A DNA stretch of 64,000 nt. Source: Microcebus murinus. Taxonomy: Eukaryota > Chordata > Mammalia > Primates > Cheirogaleidae. The stretch spans positions 68,014,400-68,078,399 of the forward strand of contig NC_134116.1 of assembly GCF_040939455.1 (NCBI RefSeq). The letters are read 5' to 3'. How positions within the stretch are numbered: the first letter of the stretch is position 1; each line of letters begins with the position of its first letter. Below the pieces are notes generated by a model, which was given only the letters and a program-made list of their open reading frames with translations, was not told the origin of the DNA and ran no database searches. Below, one piece after another: positions 11,313 to 22,449 of the stretch. Made by a program: the position numbers and the translations under genes.

Positions 11313-12475
11313 TCTATGTATAATATGTATTTGCTATCTATGTTACTGTGAGATGTACATTTAAAAATCCTATAATTATGGATTTGCCTATTATCTCTTT
11401 ATTTCTGTCAATTTTTGCTACTAAACAACATTGGGAACTTATTATATTAGGTGCATATACATTTAGTATTGTTACATCTTTTCATTGGATTGATAAATAT
11501 ATCATTATGATATTTTCTCATAAATTCAAGTAATAGTTCTTGCTTCAATATCTACTTTGTATGACATTAATAAAGCCACATTAGCTTTCTTTTGGTTAGT
11601 GTTTGAATAATGTTTTGTTTCCATTCTGTTATATTCAACCTACCTGTCATCTTCTATCTAAAATGAATATATCTTGAAAGCCGAATGTAGTTGGTGGTCC
11701 TTGCTTTCTTGATATGCTTACCTTTGATTTTTATTTGGAGTGTTTGTTCCATTTATACATAATATAATGTCTGATATAATTGAGCATAATTCTTAATATT
11801 TTGTTTTTAATTATTCCCTCTGTTCTTTGCTATTAATTTCCACTCTAAATACCTTCTTTGTGATTATTCAAGAATTTTTATTTTAATAATTCCAATTTAT
11901 ATCTTATATTAATTTTTATTTACATATTTTTCTTTTTTTCTTATATTGGTTATCCTACAGACATGGCAAATACCATATTATAGTACAGATGAAATCTGTA
12001 TTTTTTTTCACTTACTGAACAATGTCAAATCTTACAAGAGTTTATCTCTGCCTATCTGCTTTTGCTTTTTATGTAATAGTTAACATGTGCTTTTACAAAC
12101 ATCATAACATCTTTTCAAGTGTTGTTATTTTTTGTTGATTTAAGAAGTAGTCATATTTTTATCTTGCAGGTACATTTTATTCCTTTTTTGCAGTTTTATG
12201 CTTTATTCAGGGATCATTTTCATTAACCCTGAAGAATTTCCTAAAGTATTTCCAAAGGTCTGAAGCAAATTAATTCTCATTTTTATCTCTGTAGAAACAT
12301 CTATATTTCTCTTTAATATTTGTTGAATATCTTCACTTGATATTCAATTATATGGCACTCATTTTTGTTTGTTTATATTTTTCCTTTTAATATCTGCTTG
12401 TTTAAAAATGCTATTCTATTGCCCATAGGACTTCATAGTTTTATTGAAAGTCAGTCATAGGTTTTATTGCTACTT

Positions 12476-12640
12476 TTTAAATTTTGAAATATTAAGGGGT
12501 GCAAATGTTTTTATTACATGGATACCTTATATAATAAGCTTAAGTTGGGGTTCTTAGTGTGCCCATCTACAAGAATAGTGTTTGTTGTACCTGACAGGTA
12601 AGTTTTTACCCCTCACCTCCTCAGAGCAATAAGGCTTGTT
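12476..12640 (-). mobile_element. L1 3'UTR end, older primate L1 subfamily, antisense
   Basis: ATTTTGAAATATTAAGGGGTGCAAATGTTTTTATTACATGGATACC, then GTTGGGGTTCTTAGTGTGCCCATC and a TACCTGACAGGTAAGTTTTTACCCCTCACC block. This is the antisense 3' terminus of an L1 subfamily different from the lemur tail at 5140-5284. It abuts the old L1 to its left, so it is a separate short insertion. Confidence 0.7.
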
Positions 12641-12889
12641 TCATTTTCTTATCATTCATGTACTTACTGGAGTAGCAATTTTAATTCCCTTCAAGAACTT
12701 TTCTGTGGATTTATAACTTGTCTAATTGTTTGGCATAAGAGGCTTAGCTTTAGCCTATCTCAACTTTCCACATGCCTTCCTCACTAAGCCTAATCATTTC
12801 TAGCTTGACATGAGACTCTTCCTTTCACTTGAATATTTAAAGGCCATTGTAATGTTATTAATTGGCTTAATTTCAATATTGTGATTTCT

Positions 12890-13040
12890 CAGAAAATACA
12901 GAGGCCTGAGGAGAGGAAGAAAGATGGAGGAACGGCTGATCAGTGGAGCAGTCGATATGGGTGTAGTTCATGGCACCCCAAAACAAATACTCGTAACATC
13001 AAAGATAACTGATTACAGATTACCATAATAGATATAATGT
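12890..13040 (+). mobile_element. Tigger-family fragment (3' non-coding part)
   Basis: GAGAGGAAGAAAGATGGAGGAACGGCTGATCAGTGGAGCAGTC, then GGTGTAGTTCATGGCACCCCAAAACAAATAC and ACATCAAAGATAACTGATTACAGATTACCATAATAGATATAAT. This is the sequence that follows the transposase gene in Tigger/MER2-type pogo elements. It lies upstream of, and so is not collinear with, the Tigger transposase at 13505-15489. It is therefore a second copy or a rearranged piece. Confidence 0.65.
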
Positions 13041-13504
13041 TAGGTCATTAAATATGAAATATCCAATTTCAAATCAAAAGTGTAGTTTATTATATATTAC
13101 ACAATAAGCAGTACAATAAATCAAGGTATGTGCCTAAACTACTGACACAGTTTTGTCATCTTAACAATAGGTTGTTTATGCCAGCAGCAAAGAAGCCTGG
13201 AGAACCAGTGGCAAAAGGTGTTATCCACAACTTGTTGAGCATTGAATATTTTTCCTTGCAAGAAGTGATCCAAAGCCTGGAAGAAGTGATAGTCAGTTGG
13301 TTCAAGGTTTGGTGAATATGGTGGATGACAGAGAATTTCCAAGTTCAGCTTCTGTAGTTTGAGCAGCATTGTTTTTTGCAATATGTGGTCTTGCAAGAGA
13401 ATTGGCCTGTCTCTATTGACCAATCTCAGGTGCTTAATCACAAACATTCTCATCATTTCATGAGGATTAAGGAAAGAAGCTATTTCCATAACATAAAAGT
13501 ACAA
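13041..13504 (-). pseudogene. mariner transposase remnant (C-terminal part), antisense
   Basis: The minus strand keeps 121 codons open (13139-13504) resembling the C-terminal half of a mariner (IS630/Tc1/mariner) transposase. The segment [10 protein letters not shown] contains the second catalytic aspartate but with the usual following N changed to H. After it come H-P-P-Y-S-P-N-L-E-P-T-D-Y-H-F-F, containing the third catalytic D of the D,D34D triad, and F-L-Q-G-K-I-F. The N-terminal DNA-binding half and first catalytic D are missing, because the element stops abruptly at the Tigger sequence at about 13505. A TTAGGT start near 13042 may be the terminal inverted repeat. It is a DNA-transposon fossil with no host function suggested by the sequence. 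Confidence 0.85.
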
Positions 13505-15489
13505 AGTGATGCAGCAAGTGATGATGTAGAAGCTGCAGCAAGTTATCCAGATGATCTAGTTAAGATAATTGATGAAGGTGGCTACACTAAACCTCAGATT
13601 TTCATTGCAGATAAAACAGCCTTCTATTGGAAGATGTCTTCTAGGACTTTCATAGCTAGGGAGAAGTCAATACCTAGCTTCAGAGATTCAAAGGACAGTC
13701 TGATTGTCTTCTTAGAAGTTAATGCAACTGGTGAATTTAGGCTGAAGCCAAGGTTCATTTATCATTCAAAAATCCTAGGTCCCTTAAGAATTAAACTAAT
13801 CTACTCTTCCTGCACTGCATAAATGTAAAACAAAGTATGGATGACAGCACATCTGTTTACAGAATGGTTTACTAAATATTTTAAGCCCATTGTTGAAAAC
13901 TGCTACTGTTCAGGGGGAAAAAGAAAGAGAGAGATTTCTTTTAAAATATTACTGCTCATTGACAATGCATCTACTAGCCCAAGGAGATTAATATTGTTTT
14001 CATGCCTGCAACACAGCATCCATTCTGTAGCCCATGGATCAAGGTGTCATTCTGACTTTCAAGTCTTATTATTTAAGAAACATATTTTGCAAGGCTGTAG
14101 CTGTCATAGATAGTTATTCCTCTGATGGATCTGAGCAAAGTAAATTGAATAGCTACCAGAAAGGATTCACCATTCTAGATGTCATTAAGAATATTCGTGA
14201 TTCGTAGGAGGAGGTGAAAATAGCAACATTAACAGGAGTTTGGAAGAAGATTCCAACCCTCATGGATGACTTTTAGGGGTTCAAGACCTCAGTGGAGGAA
14301 GTCACTCCAGATGTGGTAGAAATAACAAGAGAACTAGAATGATAAGTAGAGCCTGAAGATGAGACTGAATTACTGCAATCTCGTGATAAAACTTGAACAC
14401 GTGAGGAGTTGCTTCTCACAGATGAGCAAAGAAAACAGTTACTTGAGATAGAATATACTCCTGGTGAAGGTGCTATAAATGAAATGACCAAAAAAGGAGT
14501 TAGAATACAACATAAACTTAGTTGATAAAAGCAGTGGCAGGGTTTGAGAAGATTGACTTCAATTTTGAAAGAAGTTGTAGCGTGGGTAAAATGTTAACAA
14601 ACAGCATCACATGCTGCAGAGAAATTTCTCATAAAAAGAAGAGTCAATTGATATGTCATAGTGATTATCTTCTTATTTTAAGAAATTGCCACAGCCTCCC
14701 CAACCTTCAGCCACCACCACCCTGATCAGTCAGCAGCCATCCACATCAAGGCAAGACCCTCCAGCAAAATAATTCCAATATTCTGAATTTGGTAATGACA
14801 GAGAAGATCATACTGTACTATCCTTTCTGCTGAAAACAATTACAAAAGCTGGTAAAAATGTAGTTCACAGAAACAACTGTTTGAGGTTGTTCAAGGAGAG
14901 GCCGAAATTAGAACTGAATTACGGGAATGAGAGAGAGTAGTTTCCATATATTTCAACATTTGTAGGAGCTGCACTTTGGCAGTTATTTTCTATGCCAGTA
15001 TCTCCCTGTCCCTTGATGATTGATGTTATATGTAGCTACTGACCTTTGCATGTGAATATCCTATGCCAGCTAATAGAGATAATATGTGTTTGGATGCTAT
15101 GCTATATATGCCAAAAGGTATATAGAAAGCTATCAACACAGAGGCAAGGCCCTCTGACAGCAAACAGATTACCACTTGCTGAAGGCCCATCATTAGCATT
15201 TTTTAGCAATGAAATATTTTGAAATTAAGGTAAGTACATTGGTTTTTTTTTTTAGATATGCTATTGCACACTTAATTGACTATAGTATAGCACAAACATA
15301 ACTTTTTATATACAGTGAGACTTGCTTCACTGAGATAGTTGCTTTATTTTAAAAATTTTTTTCATGCAAAGTCCACAGACAGCTGGAGAGGTGCTGCATG
15401 GACCCTGAGTCTGTGCTAGCAGCCTGCCCTGCTGCCTGGAGTTTGACCGAGATGTCAGGAACTAAACCCACAATATCTCTGGCATATGC
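13505..15489 (+). pseudogene. Tigger1 (pogo-type) transposase remnant and element 3' end
   Basis: The plus strand carries the DDE-1 transposase of a Tigger element in broken pieces. 13505-13822 is open ([18 protein letters not shown] and [10 protein letters not shown] regions). 13841-14113 continues with [15 protein letters not shown] and K-I-L-L-L-I-D-N-A, which holds a catalytic D. 14150-14725 carries the C-terminal acidic part ([11 protein letters not shown] near 14165; [10 protein letters not shown] near 14528). Frameshifts separate the parts and the N-terminal CENP-B-like helix-turn-helix is absent. After an interruption at about 14790-15130 the 3' non-coding part resumes (CTTGCTGAAGGCCCATCATTAGCATTTTTTAGCAATG) and runs to an AACCCACAATATCTCTGGCATATGC terminus. 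This is DNA-transposon debris, not an active or domesticated gene. Confidence 0.9.
14905..15130 (+). repeat. Unnamed interspersed repeat, copy A
   Basis: Aligns by eye along about 220 bp with 21617-21835. Shared blocks include ATTAGAACTG, TTCAACATTT / CTCAACATTT, TTGGCAGTTATTTTCT, CCCTTGATGATTG / CCCTTAATGATTG, GAATATCCT and ATATGCC. This copy interrupts a Tigger1 element. I cannot assign the family; it has no coding potential. Confidence 0.75.
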
Positions 15490-15512
15490 TTATAACTCCT
15501 GCTTTGCCTTCT

Positions 15513-15640
15513 TCTGCTCCCTCCCTCCATCTTTTTCTCTCCTCTTTTCTTTCTCCTTCTGTCCCCATGGTCTCTTTCTATGTCTCCCCCTCCCTTCCTT
15601 CCTCCTTCCTTCCTCTCTCTATCTATCTTTTCTTTTACTT
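15513..15640 (+). repeat. Pyrimidine-rich (CT/CTTT)n tract
   Basis: About 130 bp almost purely C and T (CCCTCCCTCC, CTTCCTTCCTCCTTCC, TCTATCTATC). It abuts the poly(T) end of the following Alu and may have grown in part from its tail and flank. Confidence 0.85.
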
Positions 15641-15970
15641 TTTTTTTTTTTTTTTTTGAGACAGAGTCTCACTTTGTTGCCCAGGCTAGAGTGAGTGCCG
15701 TGGCGTCAGCCTGGCTCACAGCAACCTCAATCTCCGGGGCTCAGCGATCCTCCTGCCTCAGCCTCCCGAGTAGCTGGGACTACAGGCATGCACCACCATG
15801 CCCGGCTAATTTTTTGCATATATATTTTTAGTTGGTCAATTAATTTATTTCTATTTTTGGTAGAGACGGGGTCTCGCTCAGGCTGGTTTTGAACTCCTGA
15901 CCTTGAGCAATCCGCCTGCCTCGGCCTCCCAAAGTGCTAGGATTACAGGCGTGAGCCACCACGCCCGGCC
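15639..15970 (-). mobile_element. Alu dimer, lemur-type subfamily, antisense
   Basis: Antisense Alu: poly(T), GAGACAGAGTCTCACTTTGTTGCCC, GTGGCGTCAGCCTGGCTCACAGCAACCTC, then the right part with GAGACGGGGTCTCGCTCAGG, and the GGATTACAGGCGTGAGCCACC-type left end. The GGCGTCAGCC / CACAGCAACCTC wording differs from the human Alu and is seen in strepsirrhine Alus. An extra A/T-rich segment of about 30 bp near 15817-15857 precedes the right-arm block. TTACTTTTTTT on both sides (about 15635 and 15971) is a plausible target-site duplication. Confidence 0.95.
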
Positions 15971-15989
15971 TTACTTTTTTTTTTTTTTA

Positions 15990-18229
15990 CCTTCATTACT
16001 TAAAATGTACTGCAAATGTGAAAATTGTTTTATGCAATCATTTAGTCAGACAATATATATTGATTGGATAATTGCTATGATATTATCTTAATTGAACATT
16101 GTCACTCTCATTTATAAAGATTATTTTTAATCCTGGCAAATTCTTACAATAGTTATTTGCAAGAATCTTGTATAGTTTTAAACAAATTTTATTTATAACA
16201 GTTTCTTTAGCAATCCACAAGGATGTTGGCACCATGATTCTTCTACTCTTGCTCAGTAAGTTAAATTTCGGGGACTCAAACACACAAAAAACCAACAAAG
16301 ACAAACTGGAGGGTTCCAGAGAAAGCCAGCATCAGGCCTGTGTATATCCCAAACCACCTCTTAAACACTAAATGTGGAAGCAGAGTTATAATAAATCAAA
16401 TATGAATTAAATGGTCAGTTACTATGATTTTGGGGAGAGTACACCATCTGATTTTTAAAAAAAAAAACACTCAGCCATTGAGGCGACTGCTTATATTTTT
16501 AACAAGGTTAAATTACACTTTACTGTCTTTTGCCTTTTCTCTTTCAAGTCACGCATTTGCCCCTGTGCTGAAAAAAATCATCCCATATATAGATTGCTAA
16601 TTCCTCAGTATATACGTAAATGTTTCGCATAAGTTGGTATTAAGAAAACTGTAGAAAACCTGAACAATAATGAATGTGGCAAAATGCTGCCATATCAGGA
16701 TTTTTCAAATGTTAATAATTTTGCCATTAAAAAATACTGGGAGTGCTAGTCCTAGGCTCCATATGTTGTTAGAAGTTTCGCAGATGTCACAGAAATATAA
16801 TACCATTCATTTGAATTTCTCTATAGTTAAGCCATCTGGTACAGCTAAGTACCAGAGTCTTTACAATTATTCATGATTCTGTTGGCTAGAATGCCATTTA
16901 TGCTACTGGAAAATAAACTGATATCACAGATATGCCAGTGGTAAGTCTGAAAAAGTTCCCCCATAATGGAGATAAATGTCGATGTTCCTATTAAGATGTA
17001 TCAGTTAATATTACTGCCCACATTCATCACACAAAGACGTTATAAATGGGACAATACTCTGAACATCTGCAATATCATTGAATTTTGGATTTAAGTATTT
17101 TGTAATATGGTCATTTTATTGTAATAAGACACATAAATTTATATCCTTTGCTAAAAATCATGGACTTACATATAACCTGTAGCATTTTTACCAGAAATAG
17201 TATCAGGAGTTGAGTGAGTCTTCAAAAAATGTTATGAGTTGTTTCATTCTAATAGCTTCAGCAACTTAGAAGAGATAAGATCATCAGAAATTCAACACAG
17301 CTGGACTATCTGGTACATACTATAGCTTCCCTATTTTCCAATGCATGTCTTCACTGGCAAGGTAGTATCCAATATTTGATGTTAATTTTCTTTTTTTGCT
17401 CCTGCAATTATCATGGCCAGCATAGGACCGAACATCAATTTGGTGAATCCTTATTGAGCATGTGAAATGTTCCAGAAGCCCTATTAGCTACAGTGAGGGT
17501 TCCAAAGTTAAACTGTGAGCTCACCTTTTAAGGAGCTTGTTTCAATCTGACTATTGTCACTGCTCACTTTATTTCTTGGTGCTATAGACTTCTGTTTGCA
17601 CCAAGCCTGACAGATGTCGCTGAGGAAATACATCTCCAGAATCAGGTGGTGGAAGTTTTAAAGTTCCATATGTTCTTAAAACACACATTTAATAAACATT
17701 TATGGAACATCCTTAATGTGCAAATCTCCCAGCATTAAAAAAGAAAACAAATAAAGATGTAAACAAAGGAAGTATCTTCAACAAATTTTTAGGCTGGCGA
17801 AAATTATAGAAACTACAAAGTGAAATAATTTAAGTGTTGTAATAGACAAAATTAGCTTGTGTTTTGGGAGCACATTGGAAAGAAAGACTAAGTCTGAAAA
17901 GGTTTGGAGAAAGTTTTCCAGAGTAAGATATATTTGAGCCAGTTCTTGAAAAGTGACTTCATATCTTTTGTCAGCTAAGAATAAACAAAAAATAAACCCC
18001 CCTCATAAAGATATTATACATACTAAGCTGTAGGATCACTTTTGGTGATATAAGAACTAATGTAAGCGTGATATATCAGAGCTTTTGTATTTTTACAATA
18101 AAGCAGAAGGCTTTATTTAGCTCTACGAAATTTATCTAGAAGTTGTTTATAACATAATGAATATTTAAATATTTTAATATACATGACAATTTTGGGGAGA
18201 CTATTAGCCACTATACCTTAAATCCTTGG
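15990..18229. other. Unassigned non-coding DNA, weak L2-like patches
   Basis: About 2.2 kb without a gene. Near 17690-17760 the phrase AATAAACATTTATGGAACATCCTTAATGTGC is similar to an antisense L2 end. The rest is featureless AT-rich sequence. Confidence 0.4.
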
Positions 18230-18240
18230 GTTAACTCTTT

Positions 18241-18546
18241 TGTTTTGTTTTTTTTTTTTTCTTTTTTGAGACAGAGTCTCACTCTGTTGTCTTGAGTAGA
18301 GTGCTGTGGCGTCAGCCTAGCTCACAGCAACCTCAAACTCCTGGGCTCAAGCGATCCTCCTGCCTCAGCCTCCCGAGTAGCTGGGACTACAGGCGCGCAT
18401 CACAACCCCAGCTAATTTTTCTATTTTTAGTAGAGACATGGTCTCGCTTTTGCTCAGGCTGGTCTCGAACTCCTGACTTCAAGCAATTCTCCTGCCTAGG
18501 CCTTCCAGAGTGCTAGAATTACAGGCATGAGCCAGCATGCCTGGCC
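18241..18546 (-). mobile_element. Alu dimer, antisense, with target-site duplication
   Basis: Antisense Alu from poly(T) through GAGACAGAGTCTCACTCTGTTG, GTGGCGTCAGCCTAGCTCACAGCAACCTC, GTAGAGACATGGTCTCGC and CATGAGCCAGCATGCCTGGCC. It lacks the extra A/T-rich segment of the Alu at 15639-15970 and is more diverged. GTTAACTC occurs at 18230-18237 and 18550-18557 as a target-site duplication. Confidence 0.95.
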
Positions 18547-18559
18547 TGTGTTAACTCGT

Positions 18560-20250
18560 GATACAGGTTTATATGTCAGAGTCCTGACCTGCAATTTGCA
18601 AGATGGATTTTATCGTGGTGACCCTTCAATCTCATGGCTTCTGAACTACCCCAAATCCCCTGGTATCTCTATTATATACAAATAACCAAACACCAGTAGG
18701 CTTTTCGTATACATATATTTTGGATCATTTGAACTAAAAACATAAAATAATCATCTTAATTACCTACCAACTTCTCCCAGGAAGCATTTATAAGTGAGGC
18801 TGTGTATTACGGGTTGAGAATACTGAGTGTGAGGATACAATATAGTCCCTACTGTGAGAGATTTCAAATGTGGTTGGGGAGATAGGGTATTAACATTAAA
18901 AATAGCAACCTACATTTAAAAAAGCAAACTTACGGCTAGTTCTGTGACAAAAGCAGAGTAAGAGCTTTGGAATTTAGGGAAGTGTAAACACATAAAATCT
19001 GGAGAAATAAGAAAATATCTCTTGGTAGATAGGATTTAGAAAGGGAAAGGAGTCCAGACTTACTTGACAAGAAAACTAATTTGAGGGGTAGAGGTAGAAT
19101 TGGGTATGTACGTATGCGTGTTCAAGGAAACATGAATAGATATGTTTGACAACAGTGGAGAATCTATTTAAAAAAAAATGCATTAACATTGAAGAGATAG
19201 GTGCAGTCCATGCTGTGGAAGCCTTTAAATTTTATCTATGTATGATAGGAACAAATAGATGCTTCAGAGCAGGGTGAGGACACATGCAAAGTAATATGTG
19301 GATGGACTGAAGGAGGGGCTTGGATGTAGGAGTCTAAGCAGCAAATGGGAAGTATAAAGACTCAGCAGGAAATTCTCCAGAGAACAAACAGGAAGTCAGT
19401 GTGAAAGTCATTATAGAAATTCAGCAGATTCCTATGGTTGGGCATTTCCTCCTCCACATTATTTCTGTCCAAAATGTGGAAATTCGTTGACCTGTTTACT
19501 TGGGGCCTGGTCTCTGCTAATGCATTTATGATGATATTTAGTAATATGCCTCTTCTTTTAGGGCAAAATAATTGATTTTTAATAGGAGTTTACAAAACAA
19601 GGGGTTATTTTTTGGTTTGGGGTGTTTTGTTTTTTGTTTTTTTTTGTAATTTCAAAGGAGTAACACCAATGGCAGAACTACAGGCCTATGGCAAGTCTAA
19701 GGATTGTTTTTGAATTTAGATCATTAGGCCAATTTGCTTTTCTGAAATAGACTCTGACCTAAGAATTATTCCACATGGAGAAATGGTACAACATAAAGAA
19801 AACAGCACAATAAGTCTCAGAAAGATGACAAAGGATACTAATAAACATAAATGCAAATTAGTCTCTGTATCTTTTCCTTTTCTTCATTTTGATACACAGA
19901 AGTATGATAAAGAATATATTTTAGTAAGAATTAAATCAAATGTAAAAAAAGTTATGGAAGACTAAATAAAAGTTTCATAAAATAAGAAATTATAGAACAA
20001 GAAAGAATAGCAAATGTACAAAATAAGTTCATTTTTTTTTTTCAGAATGAATAAGGCTGAAAATAAAAATGCATGGCCCTAGCTGGCAAAAGAAAAATGC
20101 AAGGCTTTGAAGAAGCCAAACACAAGGTACATGATATCCATCTCATGCTTAGTCACTGCCATGCACCCTCTGGAGGCTTGATGAATATTGTTTGAACTTA
20201 ACGCATCCACCTTTTAAAAAATATACCCATTTGAAATGTAAATATGTATT
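18560..20250. other. Unassigned non-coding DNA
   Basis: About 1.7 kb with no gene. 18780-19400 contains phrases (for example CTGTGGAAGCCTTTAAATTTTATC) that look like old, diverged interspersed repeat, but I cannot name it. A T-rich tract lies at about 19610-19650. Confidence 0.4.
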
Positions 20251-20254
20251 TATA

Positions 20255-20412
20255 TAGTTGGAAAAAGATAATACAGAGACTACATATCCCAGTGTTTTCA
20301 TTCCACAGATGTAGAAACTGAGACCCTGAAAGTTCAGGTGACTTGAATGAAGTCATAAAACCAGTGAGTGGATAGATGACACCATGGTCCTGGCTTGAAG
20401 CTTGTGCCATTA
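20255..20412 (-). repeat. MIR SINE, antisense
   Basis: Antisense MIR core: CCAGTGTTTTCATTCCACAGATGTAGAAACTGAGACCCTGAAAG followed by AGTCATAAAACCAGTGAGTGG and a CCATGGTCCTGGCTTGAAG end. Confidence 0.75.
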
Positions 20413-20535
20413 TATAACAAACTCTTCCCATGCCTTGTCTTTGTGTTGTTTCCCCTGATGGCTACATCCTGACCCCAGCTCTCTAATGTAGAAGGCCAAC
20501 TTCAGTGTTTCATCTTCCTCATAAAACCTCTCCCG

Positions 20536-21036
20536 AGTGTGGCAGGCCGGGCAATGAACACAAATTTGTCCGTGTCAAAATCCCTAGAACTTGTGTATAT
20601 GTTACCTTACATGGCAAAAGGGACTTTGCAGATGGGATTGAGTTAAGGATCTTGAGATAAGGCTATTATCCTATATTATCTGGGTTGGCCCAATATAATC
20701 CCATGGATTCTTTAAATGTTGATGGGGGAGGCTGAAGAATGACAATCAGGGTGATTGATGTAGGGTAAGAAAAACTGAAGGGATCGTTGCTGGCTTTGAA
20801 GGTGGAAGGAGACCTCAAATCAAGAAATGCAGGTGGTATCTAAAAGCTGGAAAAGGGAACATACCAGAGTGTCCTCTAAACCTACAGAAGGAACATAGCA
20901 GTCTGTGCGTACCTTGATTTTAGCCCAGCGAGACCTATTTTGAACTTCTGACCCCCAGAAATGTAAGGTAAGTTTGTGCTTTTAAGTCACCAAGTCTGCA
21001 GTGATTTATTATAGAAGCAATAGGAAACTAATACAA
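20536..21036 (+). repeat. LTR-like mammalian repeat, probably MaLR/ERVL class
   Basis: Contains, in order, TTGTCCGTGTCAAAATCCCTAGAACTTGTG, TATGTTACCTTACATGGCAAAAGGGACTTTGCAG, TTAAGGATCTTGAGATAAGGCTATTATCC, TTGCTGGCTTTGAAGGTGGAAGG, ACCTTGATTTTAGCCCAGCGAGACC and TTTAAGTCACCAAGTCTGCAG, ending GCAATAGGAAACTAATACAA. I recognise this as a common placental interspersed repeat with LTR-like organisation. The exact family name is uncertain. Confidence 0.7.
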
Positions 21037-21164
21037 TGATGGTTCTACTCCCTGATCATTTATCATGCATAAGCTTTTCATTACTTATTATTATTAATTT
21101 TAAATTTGATGCTATATCTACAAATATCTACAAATAGATAATAATCTCTTTACATCTGATGTCC

Positions 21165-21320
21165 TGTCACACAGACCTGGAGATTCATGCTAATTCTAAA
21201 ATTAGCAATATGGGCTCTTAGGTAAGTTACTTCCAGTTTTAATTTTCTCACTGATGATAATAATTATAAAACCTAATGTTGGGAAATTTTGTGAGGATTA
21301 CCAATAATAAATTGTTTCTA
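21165..21320 (+). repeat. MIR SINE, sense
   Basis: CTTAGGTAAGTTACTTCCAGTTTTAATTTTCTCA, then GATGATAATAATTATAAAACCTAATGTTGGGAAATTTTGTGAGGATTA, matches the MIR core and 3' part in sense orientation. Confidence 0.65.
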
Positions 21321-21594
21321 GGCAAAATTCTATGACTTGCAGAATAAAAGTATTTATCTGAACACATCTATTAATATTACATTAAATGAGTTGTACTATT
21401 AAGTAATACACATGTTTTAACTGATAAACAAATCATGCTAATCAATGTATAAAACATATGTAAAAATCCTAAGGAACTGTATAGATAAATATTTCTGGTA
21501 TGAAACATTCAGTCTAACTGCTGTCTTTCTTCTGTGCATTGTCTCTAAAGCTGATACAGTTTTACAGCAGCCCTCCATCACAGGAGAGTGGAAG

Positions 21595-21835
21595 GAGTTC
21601 TTGGGGCTGAGATGGACATTAGAACTGGGTTATAAGAATGGGAGAGATTATATTACATATAGCTCAACATTTATGAAAGTTGCATATTGGCAGTTATTTT
21701 CTGTCACTATTCCCCTGCCCCTTAATGATTGCTGCCATATGTTGCTCCTAATCTAGGCATGGGAATATCCTGTGTCTGCTAATTGATGCAATGTATGTAT
21801 GCGTGCTACATATGCCGATAGATATATGGAAAGAC
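21595..21835 (+). repeat. Unnamed interspersed repeat, copy B
   Basis: Second copy of the repeat at 14905-15130, in the same orientation. Beyond the aligned part its left side reads CAGCAGCCCTCCATCACAGGAGAGTGGAAGGAGTTCTTGGGGCTG. A 103-residue open frame across it (21445-21756) is not shared with copy A and has no recognisable domain. Confidence 0.75.
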
Positions 21836-22449
21836 ATTGGGTTAGTGATTAAAGCAAGGTTTGAATTTTGACTCATACTTTCTTGATTGTCTACGTAATT
21901 TACAAATAAAAATGAGAACATTTACTGAATATGCAGAATATGTGAGATATAGTATGTGAAAGCATGTCCATAGCACAGAGCTTGGTATATAGTACAGAAT
22001 GTGCTCAGAAACATTCTTTTTAAAGTATCGAGCATTATACTTTGGATTCCTTACTGTTCCTTCTTGGGACAAGCTCTTATGAAACTTTAAATAAACATTT
22101 GTTGTGATTGAGGAATATAATAAATCTAATTAGGAGAAAATAAATCAAAGAAATTGCCATTGGCTATATCTAGACATTAAGTTAGAAATAGTGGAAAGTC
22201 TTTATATTGTCAACACTCAAATTTTATATTGGGGCTTAGAATTACTTTGAATCCTGATGTATTGTGCTTTTGCTCAAAATGTACTTCAACACAGGGAATT
22301 TACATATGCCCTAGAAATATAGTGTTTGGAAAATCTGCTTCTGCATTTAATCTTTAAAAGGAATGCATATAGAATAAATGAAAAATGCAACTTTAAATGA
22401 AGAAGCAGAGAGATTAAGGCATTTAGTTTCAAAACATGATTCAAGGTTG

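Larger units (their letters stand above)
10135..12475 (-). mobile_element. Old L1 (L1M-type), ORF2 region, antisense
   Basis: A long antisense L1 with ORF2 landmarks in 3'-to-5' order. First come the GGTAATGAACATATGTACGTGTCTTTGTAG block and TTTTCCAAAGCAATTGAACTAATTTCCACTCCCATAAAGCAGTGTATGAG near 10350. GTCTTTGGCCAATGTTTTAATTTGC is near 10590. Then GTAATCAGAGATTTCAATTGTTTGGAATTTGTGGAGTCTTG is near 11060, and a GGAGTGTTTGTTCCATTTATAC block near 11740. It is full of stops and indels and predates the lemur-specific L1s. It hosts the tRNA-half insertion at 10971-11010 and the cryptic repeat at 11185-11312. Confidence 0.75.

Noticed and set aside
11182..11364. 60-codon N/V/S-rich frame that might look like a low-complexity peptide
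   Set aside because: Arises from the 3-bp periodicity of the cryptic GTTAAT repeat inside L1 sequence.
13505..14790. Domesticated Tigger/JRK-like transposase gene
   Set aside because: The N-terminal DNA-binding domain is absent, several frameshifts and stops break the DDE domain, and a repeat interrupts the 3' part.
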